Positions 1 to 4,553 of a stretch of 5,038 bases of DNA are shown here, in pieces. Origin of the DNA: an uncultured Clostridia bacterium (GTDB lineage Bacteria > Bacillota > Clostridia > Christensenellales > Borkfalkiaceae); NCBI GenBank assembly GCA_934271245.1, contig CAKQQY010000056.1, positions 1 through 5,038 on the forward strand, in the 5' to 3' direction. The notes under the pieces are model-generated. The model searched no databases. It was given only the letters and a program-made list of their open reading frames with translations, and was not told where the DNA came from. Position 1 is the stretch's first letter; each line of letters opens with the position of its first letter. Position numbers and translations under genes: made by a program.

Positions 1-105
1 AGTCTTTTTGCTCTTTTGCCTTAATGTACTCTATTTTATAAGTCTTCTCGAGATTTACATTTGCATGTATCTCTCTTTCTATCTATGCAGTTGTCAATCT
101 ACGAT

Positions 106-150
106 GCTTAACGACGGTTAAGCGCAAAACTTTTATTCTTAAAAGTTTGC
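106..150. repeat. Two adjacent small inverted repeats
   Basis: Two stem-loops sit back to back. The first pairs GCTTAAC (106-112) with GTTAAGC (117-123) around the tetraloop GACG. The second pairs AAACTTTT (127-134) with AAAAGTTT (141-148), can be closed further by the GC dinucleotides at 124-125 and 149-150 with A126 bulged, and has the loop ATTCTT. Neither is followed by a convincing T-run on either strand. They lie downstream of the phosphoglucomutase gene and immediately beyond its probable terminator. They could be part of a structured transcript or chance AT-rich palindromes. The rest of 1-154 holds no reading frame with a start codon and ribosome binding site. Confidence 0.4.
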
Positions 151-154
151 TTTG

Positions 155-182
155 AAAAAGGCTATCGAATTCCGACAGCCTT
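155..182 (-). terminator. Probable intrinsic terminator of the phosphoglucomutase gene
   Basis: Read on the minus strand, AAGGCT pairs with AGCCTT. A C-A mismatch and an inner TCG/CGA stem follow, closing a 5-nt loop. The right arm runs into TTTTTC, which supplies a short U-tract. It lies about 130 bp beyond the stop codon of the minus-strand gene, which has no better terminator closer. The U-tract is short and partly shared with the stem, so termination may be moderate. On the plus strand no U-tract follows, so it is oriented. Confidence 0.55.
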
Positions 183-314
183 AATATACTAACATTTATT
201 TATTTTTTAGTCAAGTAAAAAAACAATTATTTTTCAATATTTTTAAAAAATTTTCATTTTTCTTAAATCGTCGACATTGCTTTGACTTTACCGAAGAAAA
301 CCGATAAAAAACGA

Positions 315-2024
315 TTATTCGTTAAGCAATTTTTCGGTATTTTCCCTGACTACGTCGAAAAGTTCTTCCGCGGCGGTTTTATCTGCGGCGGGAAGAGAGT
401 AATAAACTTTGAGTTTAGGTTCGGTTCCGGAAGGACGAATGCAAACGAATCCGCCGTTTTCCAGTTCGTAATAAACCGCGTTCGCGGGCGAACAGTCTAT
501 TTTTTCCGTTTTACCGTCGGCGGTTTTTCTTTCGAGCGAAGAATAATCTCTGGTCGCGACGACTTTTATTCCGCCGAGTTCGGTTACCGTGGCGGCTTTC
601 ATCTTATCGACTACGGCTATCATATCTTTCATCGCGTTAAGCCCCGAATACTGTATAGAAACCGACTTATCGAAAACGTAACCGTATTTCGCGTAGAGTT
701 GCTGTAATCTTTCGTAAACGCCGATATTATGATAAGTATAATAGCAAACGAGTTCCGCGAACAACATGCTCGCGACGACTGCGTCCTTATCTCTCGCGTG
801 AGTTCCGCGAAGGTATCCGCAACTTTCTTCGAATCCGAAAATGAATTTGCGTTTACCGGTATCGTCGTACAATTTAATTTTTTCGCCGATATATTTAAAT
901 CCGACGGGAACGTCCATAATTTCCACGCCGTAATCGTCGGCTATGAGTTTAGCCATAGACGTGGTGACGAAAGATTTTACCACGAACCCGTTTTTATCGA
1001 GTTCGCCCCTTTCTTTCAGTCTGCGGAGAATATAATCGAGCATAATTACGCCGACCGCGTTGCCCGACAACGCTTCGAATTCCCCTTTATCGTTACGAAT
1101 AGCGACGCCTAATCTGTCGCAATCGGGGTCGGTGCCGAAAACCACGTCGGCGTTTTTGAAGTTCGCCATTTTGATTCCGAGCGAAAGAGTTTCTTTATAT
1201 TCGGGGTTGGGAACTTCTACCGTGGAAAATTCCGTATCTTTAACTATCTGTTCGGGAACGAGCGTAGCCTGTATTTTAAGTTTTTTGAAAATCGTGGTTA
1301 CGGGAACGTATCCGCTGCCGTGAACGGGCGTATATACGAGTTTTATTTTCTTGCCGACGGCTTTGACTTCCGCAGGCGAAAGAACGAGTTTAAGAATGGT
1401 TTTGTAATATTTTCTGTCGATACGTTTGCTTACCGTCTTGATTTTCTTCGCGCAGTCTTCGTTGTACAGAATCTTATCGGACAAGCAATCGCCGATTTCG
1501 TTGATATAGTTGACGATTTCGGCAGTGGCTTCGGGCGACATCTGCGCGCCGTCTTCACCGTACACCTTATAACCGTTATATTCTTTGGGGTTATGGCTTG
1601 CGGTAATCATTATGCCGGCGACCGTGCCGAGAGTTCTTACCGCGTAAGAAAGCATAGGAACGGGATGAACGTCGTTGAATAAATAGGTTTTGATTCCGTT
1701 CGTCGCGAGAATCACCGCGGACGTCCAGGCAAAATCAGCGGAACAACGACGGGTGTCGTAAGAAATGACGACGCCTTTTTTCATCGCTTCTTCGCCGAGT
1801 TTCTTGATATAATCGCTAAGCCCCTGCGTTGCGCGCGAAACGGTGTATTTGTTCATCATATTCGTGCCGAGCCCGATTATGCCGCGCATACCTGCCGTAC
1901 CGAATTCCAAGTCTTTTCCGAACCGGTACTCTATTTCGTTTTCTTCGAGAGATTTGAGAACCTCTCTCTCCTTTTCGCTTATCTTTCTGCTTTCAAGCCA
2001 GGATTGATATATATCTTTATACAT
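315..2024 (-). CDS. pgcA: Alpha-phosphoglucomutase / phosphomannomutase (alpha-D-phosphohexomutase)
   Basis: The product (569 aa) should interconvert glucose 1-phosphate and glucose 6-phosphate (possibly also mannose phosphates) in the cytosol, feeding nucleotide-sugar, glycolipid and cell-wall precursor synthesis. All four family signatures are visible. FGTAGMRG is at 41-48. The phosphoserine loop TASHNP is at 141-146, with Ser143 as the phosphorylated residue. The metal loop DPDCDR is at 299-304, where the three Asp bind Mg2+. The sugar-recognition motif GFEES is at 397-401. The C-terminal phosphate-binding motif RPSGTEPKLKVY is at 530-541. The length is close to that of the Bacillus PgcA-type enzymes (about 580 aa), and longer than the roughly 450-aa GlmM/ManB type. 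The ATG at 2024 is preceded by AGAAAGG with about 9 nt spacing. The gene is monocistronic here, with its own promoter at 2238-2266. Glucose versus mannose or pentose preference cannot be told from sequence. The symbol is by analogy to Bacillus. Confidence 0.95.
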   Translation of the reverse strand: MYKDIYQSWLESRKISEKEREVLKSLEENEIEYRFGKDLEFGTAGMRGIIGLGTNMMNKYTVSRATQGLSDYIKKLGEEAMKKGVVISYDTRRCSADFAWTSAVILATNGIKTYLFNDVHPVPMLSYAVRTLGTVAGIMITASHNPKEYNGYKVYGEDGAQMSPEATAEIVNYINEIGDCLSDKILYNEDCAKKIKTVSKRIDRKYYKTILKLVLSPAEVKAVGKKIKLVYTPVHGSGYVPVTTIFKKLKIQATLVPEQIVKDTEFSTVEVPNPEYKETLSLGIKMANFKNADVVFGTDPDCDRLGVAIRNDKGEFEALSGNAVGVIMLDYILRRLKERGELDKNGFVVKSFVTTSMAKLIADDYGVEIMDVPVGFKYIGEKIKLYDDTGKRKFIFGFEESCGYLRGTHARDKDAVVASMLFAELVCYYTYHNIGVYERLQQLYAKYGYVFDKSVSIQYSGLNAMKDMIAVVDKMKAATVTELGGIKVVATRDYSSLERKTADGKTEKIDCSPANAVYYELENGGFVCIRPSGTEPKLKVYYSLPAADKTAAEELFDVVRENTEKLLNE

Positions 2025-2231
2025 AAATTTTAACCTTTCTTATTTATAATAATGTTTATAACGAGTGTCGGCGAAAAAAACGCATACGTCGATTTTTGTC
2101 GATTACGTAGTTTTTCGGTTACCTTAAATGTAACCTTTTAGTCACCCGACGGAAAAGAAACTTAACTTGCCGCCGTGATTTAGATAACCGCGACATAAAA
2201 AGCAAATCGCCTTCCGCACGCACTTGTCAAT
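2025..2231 (-). promoter_or_regulatory. Long 5' leader of the phosphoglucomutase mRNA
   Basis: From the predicted start of transcription (about 2230) to the ATG the leader is about 205 nt, much longer than needed for translation. It contains a perfect 6-bp hairpin (GGTTAC and GTAACC at 2117-2122 and 2130-2135, 7-nt loop). Between 2080 and 2110 there are two ATCGAC direct copies enclosed by TACGT/ACGTA, followed on the minus strand by a seven-T run at about 2074-2080. That arrangement could be a weak attenuator. I do not recognise a known riboswitch or T-box, and no leader peptide stands out. Confidence 0.35.
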
Positions 2232-2237
2232 GATAAC

Positions 2238-2266
2238 ATTATATACATAATGCCCGCGTATGTCAA
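2238..2266 (-). promoter_or_regulatory. Sigma-A promoter for the phosphoglucomutase gene
   Basis: On the minus strand a perfect -35 TTGACA (2266-2261) and a perfect -10 TATAAT (2243-2238) are separated by exactly 17 bp. Transcription should start near 2230. No promoter of comparable quality lies closer to the ATG. The TATAAA-like strings at 2041-2060 lack a -35 partner. Confidence 0.8.
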
Positions 2267-2485
2267 AGATTTTTTATTTTTTTTTGATTTAACGCTTATT
2301 TTGTCGGATTATTACAAACATATCGCCGAGATACCGCTTTTTTTATAATCGATCGTAACTTTCGCTTTAATGAGATATATAATGTTTATATGCAGAAAAT
2401 ATCGCATTTTATGCGCGACCGAAAGACAAATAACCGAGCGTTTTACATTATATTTTATTTTTTTGCAAAAAACTTCCTAAATTAG
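2267..2485. other. AT-rich intergenic stretch without a supported gene
   Basis: This lies between the two divergent promoters. It is strongly AT-rich with several A/T tracts. A TATAAT at 2378-2383 (plus strand) has no acceptable -35 at 17 bp. The A/T tracts at 2441-2475, directly upstream of the tRNA promoter, could act as an UP element for RNA polymerase alpha subunits. Nothing else is seen. Confidence 0.6.
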
Positions 2486-2514
2486 TTGACAATAAAAAAT
2501 CATTTTGCTACAAT
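2486..2514 (+). promoter_or_regulatory. Strong extended -10 promoter of the tRNA operon
   Basis: Consensus -35 TTGACA (2486-2491), a 17-bp spacer and -10 TACAAT (2509-2514), with the extended -10 element TGC at 2506-2508. Transcription should start near 2521, about 22 nt before the first tRNA. A/T tracts just upstream (2441-2475) resemble an UP element, as expected for a stable-RNA promoter. Confidence 0.88.
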
Positions 2515-2542
2515 GGTTTAGCGTTGAAAAAAACGAATCCGC

Positions 2543-2616
<74 letters not shown>

Positions 2617-2639
2617 TTAAAATATGCGAAGGCTTATAT

Positions 2640-2716
2640 GCACCTGTAGCTCAGTTGGATAGAGCACCGGCCTTCTAAGCCGGGTGTCAGGGGTTCGAAT
2701 CCCTTCAGGCGCACCA
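2640..2716 (+). tRNA. tRNA-Arg (anticodon TCT)
   Basis: 77-nt tRNA with encoded CCA (2714-2716) and discriminator A2713. The anticodon stem CCGGC/GCCGG encloses CTTCTAA, with TCT at 2674-2676, which decodes AGA/AGG. The T arm (AGGGG, TTCGAAT, CCCTT) is intact with one G-T wobble. The acceptor stem GCACCTG/CAGGCGC has one mismatch, A2642 against C2710 (pair 3-70). A G at 2642 would make it perfect. Only 4 nt separate it from the following tRNA-His. Confidence 0.93.
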
Positions 2717-2720
2717 ATAC

Positions 2721-2798
2721 GGCGGGTGTAGCTCAGTTGGTTAGAGCGCGAGATTGTGGTCCTTGAGGTCGTGGGTTCGATTCCCATCTCCCGCCCCA
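2721..2798 (+). tRNA. tRNA-His (anticodon GTG)
   Basis: Includes the genome-encoded extra 5' G (G-1, position 2721), which faces C73 at 2795 and is the hallmark identity element of tRNA-His. CCA is encoded at 2796-2798. The anticodon GTG is at 2756-2758 in the loop TTGTGGT. The T arm GTGGG/CCCAT is sound. Two pairs are broken: T2727 against T2789 in the acceptor stem (6-67) and A2753 against C2761 closing the anticodon loop (31-39), plus a G-T wobble at 28-42. The identity is clear, but the stems are weaker than in its neighbours. An 8-nt spacer precedes tRNA-Gln. Confidence 0.92.
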
Positions 2799-2806
2799 TT
2801 AATTTT

Positions 2807-2881
2807 AGGGGTGTCGCCAAGCGGTAAGGCACTGGATTTTGATTCCAGCATTCGTAGGTTCAAATCCTGCCACCCCTGCCA
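2807..2881 (+). tRNA. tRNA-Gln (anticodon TTG)
   Basis: 75 nt with encoded CCA (2879-2881). The acceptor stem AGGGGTG/CACCCCT is fully paired with an A1-T72 end pair, and the discriminator is G2878. The anticodon stem CTGGA/TCCAG encloses TTTTGAT, with TTG at 2839-2841, which decodes CAA/CAG. The T arm GTAGG/CCTGC has one wobble. The weak first pair and G73 agree with known Gln identity features. Confidence 0.96.
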
Positions 2882-2891
2882 AAACATATAC

Positions 2892-2967
2892 GGTTCATTA
2901 GCTCAGATGGTAGAGCACGTGACTTTTAATCACGGTGTCCGGGGTTCGACTCCCCGATGAGCCACCA
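2892..2967 (+). tRNA. tRNA-Lys (anticodon TTT)
   Basis: 76 nt with encoded CCA (2965-2967) and discriminator A2964. The acceptor stem GGTTCAT/ATGAGCC has one T-G wobble. The anticodon stem CGTGA/TCACG encloses CTTTTAA, with TTT at 2925-2927, which decodes AAA/AAG. The T arm CGGGG/CCCCG is perfect. It differs from the second Lys gene at 3021 by 11 of 76 positions, so the two are close paralogues. Confidence 0.97.
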
Positions 2968-2975
2968 GAATAAAA

Positions 2976-3016
2976 AGCATTATTAAGCACACTATTTCAG
3001 TGTGCTTAATAATGCT
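2976..3016 (-). repeat. Perfect 18-bp inverted repeat between the two tRNA-Lys genes, possible minus-strand terminator
   Basis: The left arm 2976-2993 (agcattattaagcacact) is exactly complementary to the right arm 2999-3016, with the loop ATTTC at 2994-2998. The other tRNA spacers upstream in the operon are 4-23 nt and unstructured. This one is 53 nt and filled by the hairpin. On the plus strand the stem is followed by AAAAG, so it should not stop the operon. On the minus strand it is followed by TTTTTATT, giving it the form of an intrinsic terminator against leftward transcription from the FRG gene, which has no other terminator visible. It could instead be a small mobile palindrome or an RNase processing signal. 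Confidence 0.75.
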
Positions 3017-3020
3017 AAAA

Positions 3021-3096
3021 GTGCCATTAGCTCAGTTGGTAGAGCACCTGACTCTTAATCAGGGTGTCCGGGGTTCGAGTCCCCGATGGCGCACCA
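3021..3096 (+). tRNA. tRNA-Lys (anticodon CTT)
   Basis: 76 nt with encoded CCA (3094-3096) and discriminator A3093. The acceptor stem GTGCCAT/ATGGCGC has one T-G wobble at 2-71. The anticodon stem CCTGA/TCAGG encloses CTCTTAA, with CTT at 3054-3056, specific for AAG. The T arm CGGGG/CCCCG matches that of the TTT isoacceptor. The anticodon-stem change relative to that gene is compensated on both sides, which indicates a selected, functional gene. It is the last tRNA of the operon, 5 nt before the terminator region begins. Confidence 0.97.
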
Positions 3097-3101
3097 AGAG
3101 A

Positions 3102-3139
3102 GTCCGACCCGAACCGAAAAGTTTAGGTCGGATTTTTTT
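3102..3139 (+). terminator. Intrinsic terminator of the tRNA operon
   Basis: TCCGACC (3103-3109) pairs with GGTCGGA (3126-3132), extended by a G-T pair at the base. An inner GAAC/GTTT stem closes the loop CGAAAA. A run of seven T (3133-3139) follows directly. It sits right after the last tRNA CCA. It is one-directional: the minus-strand side lacks a T-run. Confidence 0.92.
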
Positions 3140-3167
3140 GCTTTCGTTTTAATCAAATATTAGTTTT

Positions 3168-4142
3168 TTACAGCAATTTCTTGATCCACTCATCCTCTTT
3201 TAATTTTTGAATCACCCCTTCGTATTCAGAAAAAATACTTGCCGCATTATACCCGTTTTCGCTTAGCATTTTGAATTCGTCTACCGCCCTAGCTGTAGGA
3301 AACGTCATTTTAAAAAGTTGAACACCATCTCCATTTATATTTCTTTTTGTTTTTATTTTTTCAAAATAATCAAGAAAAATTTCATCAAACGGTTTTTCAT
3401 CATATTGACTATGTTGTTGGCTTTGAAAATCAAATATCTCTCTATATGTAAGCAATCCTTTTTGTTGCTTAATATGTTTATTCCCGATATAATTAGGAAC
3501 ATAAAATTTAATGGGACAACGACACTCATTATCAAAGTCATCATAGTTTGCTATTATATATTCTGCTCGTACACCCCAAATATTAAATGTGTTTTCAATA
3601 TCTTTCTCCAAAAACAAGTCTTTTACTATTCCTTCTAGTGCAAAATAAAATGCAACATCAATATTAAAGGTCCAATCCAACATTTGTGTGGGAAGTTTGT
3701 AGTGTTGAGCCAATGATGCCAATGCACACATATCTTTATCGTACCATGTTTTTAAATTATCAAAATATTCATTATTATATCTCATAAAATAGTTATTAGA
3801 AATATAATTATTAACCGGAACAGTCAATCCCTGTTTATTTGCTTCCTTATAAAAGTTTGTCAATAAATTATATTCAGATCTTATTATATTCTCCCAATTT
3901 CGTGCAATCATTATACTATGACACCCTGTCGGGTGATATTTTAAAATTAATGGAAACTCCGTGTCTTTATCTTTACGCAGCGCCGACGGTATTAGTTTAT
4001 ACGACCCCCTGGAATGACCTCTAAATATGAATCCATCAAAATTGATTGCTACTTGATCTATTTTCCAGTGTAAAAATTCTTTAAAAGATTCAAACTCCAA
4101 TTCGGCATACCACGGTTTTTCATCTTGCATTTTTATTATCAT
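3168..4142 (-). CDS. FRG domain-containing protein
   Basis: A 324-aa protein of the FRG-domain family, which is named after its conserved Phe-Arg-Gly and has no firmly established biochemical activity. Visible signatures are FRGHSRGSYKLIPSALR at 40-56 (FRG at 40-42), LAQHYKLPTQMLDWT at 144-158 (matching the family's QHyGlPTrLLDwT block) followed by VAFYFALEG, a basic KHIKQQKGLLTY segment at 223-233, and a C-terminal region ending in the SIFSEYEGV block at 302-310. No signal peptide or membrane segment is apparent, so it is probably cytosolic. The ATG at 4142 follows the strong AAGGAGGAGG, which fixes the start over Met5. The gene has its own promoter at 4192-4220. Its codons are clearly more AT-rich than those of the phosphoglucomutase gene, suggesting transfer. 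FRG proteins often occur in phage, island and defence settings. A defence role here is inference. Confidence 0.9.
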   Translation of the reverse strand: MIIKMQDEKPWYAELEFESFKEFLHWKIDQVAINFDGFIFRGHSRGSYKLIPSALRKDKDTEFPLILKYHPTGCHSIMIARNWENIIRSEYNLLTNFYKEANKQGLTVPVNNYISNNYFMRYNNEYFDNLKTWYDKDMCALASLAQHYKLPTQMLDWTFNIDVAFYFALEGIVKDLFLEKDIENTFNIWGVRAEYIIANYDDFDNECRCPIKFYVPNYIGNKHIKQQKGLLTYREIFDFQSQQHSQYDEKPFDEIFLDYFEKIKTKRNINGDGVQLFKMTFPTARAVDEFKMLSENGYNAASIFSEYEGVIQKLKEDEWIKKLL

Positions 4143-4146
4143 AATT

Positions 4147-4156
4147 CCTCCTCCTT
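4147..4156 (-). promoter_or_regulatory. Very strong ribosome binding site of the FRG gene
   Basis: On the minus strand AAGGAGGAGG ends 4 nt before the ATG. The AGGAGG core (4155-4150) has a 7-nt spacing. The overlapping second GGAGG lies too close to be the main site. This decides the start at 4142 and implies efficient translation. Confidence 0.9.
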
Positions 4157-4191
4157 AAAACTTGTTCGTATTTAATCTAAATTACATACTT

Positions 4192-4220
4192 ATTATATAT
4201 TGTTTAAAACAAAATTTCAA
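4192..4220 (-). promoter_or_regulatory. Promoter of the FRG gene with a palindrome in its spacer
   Basis: On the minus strand -35 TTGAAA (4220-4215), a 17-bp spacer and -10 TATAAT (4197-4192) give a start near 4185 and a leader of about 43 nt. The spacer contains the 13-bp perfect palindrome TTGTTT-A-AAACAA (4200-4212), placed where a bound repressor would block RNA polymerase. The palindrome is AT-only apart from one G/C pair, so chance is possible. Confidence 0.75.
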
Positions 4221-4495
4221 GGTCCTTTATTTCCACCATATTTGTGTTTTACTAATTTTTGCTTTTGCCTTTTACATTTAACAAATAACGAAAAAATGGT
4301 AAACAAAAATTTTTTAAGTTACAAAAAAAGATTTGCAAAAGCTATTGAATTCTATACCGAAACCTTAAAGAAACTGCGGATTTATACCATCAAAACCTGC
4401 CAGCCGTGTGGACAATTCGTCAAACAACCCCCAAAAAGCAAATGGAGATTATTACCCATTTTATCTGGCAATCGCTACGATTATAATTTACCGAC
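4221..4495. other. Stretch between the divergent FRG and GIY-YIG-type genes without a supported gene
   Basis: An AT-rich 275-bp stretch. An open frame of 99 codons crosses it on the plus strand (4200-4499). It begins at TTG, has no ribosome binding site or promoter, starts inside the FRG promoter and overlaps the -35 box of the next gene. Its internal ATG at 4296 also lacks a ribosome binding site. The predicted protein resembles nothing I recognise. It may be a decayed gene remnant or chance. Confidence 0.5.
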
Positions 4496-4524
4496 TTGAA
4501 GTTTTTTCTGAAATACGGTATAAT
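4496..4524 (+). promoter_or_regulatory. Promoter of the GIY-YIG-type gene
   Basis: -35 TTGAAG (4496-4501), a 17-bp spacer and a perfect -10 TATAAT (4519-4524). Transcription is expected to start near 4531, leaving a leader of only about 23 nt before the ATG at 4554, most of it occupied by the palindrome at 4537-4551. Confidence 0.8.
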
Positions 4525-4536
4525 AAATCAAACAAG

Positions 4537-4551
4537 TTTCAGAGGCTGAAA
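4537..4551 (+). promoter_or_regulatory. Palindrome holding the ribosome binding site of the GIY-YIG-type gene
   Basis: TTTCAG (4537-4542) and CTGAAA (4546-4551) are perfect inverted repeats around AGG (4543-4545). The only purine-rich ribosome binding site for the ATG at 4554 is AGAGG (4541-4545, 8-nt spacing), so it lies in the loop and upper stem. As RNA this could limit ribosome access. As DNA, just after the predicted transcription start, it could be an operator. Confidence 0.6.
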
Positions 4552-4553
4552 GA

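Noticed and set aside
2..124. Open frame at the left edge (plus strand, hydrophobic) and a shorter open one on the minus strand (about 3-86)
   Set aside because: Neither has a start codon in the window, and each could be the shadow of the other. There is too little sequence to call a partial gene.
306..322. AACGA-ATAA-TCGTT mini-hairpin with T-run overlapping the phosphoglucomutase stop codon
   Set aside because: A 5-bp AT-rich stem overlapping the coding end is too weak for a terminator. The hairpin at 155-182 is the better candidate.
282..1682. Several plus-strand open frames opposite the phosphoglucomutase gene
   Set aside because: They are antisense shadows of a gene with complete family motifs, without ribosome binding sites of their own.
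2617..2960. Open frames on both strands over the tRNA cluster, one containing the strings GIEPTTSRTTISRSNQLSY and PEGIRTPDTRLRRP
   Set aside because: These are the well-known spurious proteins produced by translating tRNA genes. The DNA is fully accounted for by Arg, His, Gln and Lys tRNAs.
2976..3016. CRISPR repeat or rho-independent terminator for the tRNA operon
   Set aside because: It is a single copy with no spacer array, and the plus-strand side lacks a T-run. Transcription must continue to the last Lys tRNA, which is followed by a proper terminator.
3096..4260. Duplicated tRNA 3' end that would mark an att site of an integrated element
   Set aside because: I looked for a second copy of the Lys(CTT) 3' end to the right of the tRNA operon and found none within the window. 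No integrase is visible either.
4200..4499. 99-codon plus-strand frame, TTG start
   Set aside because: It has no ribosome binding site or promoter, starts inside the FRG promoter and runs into the next gene's -35 box. It has no recognisable similarity.
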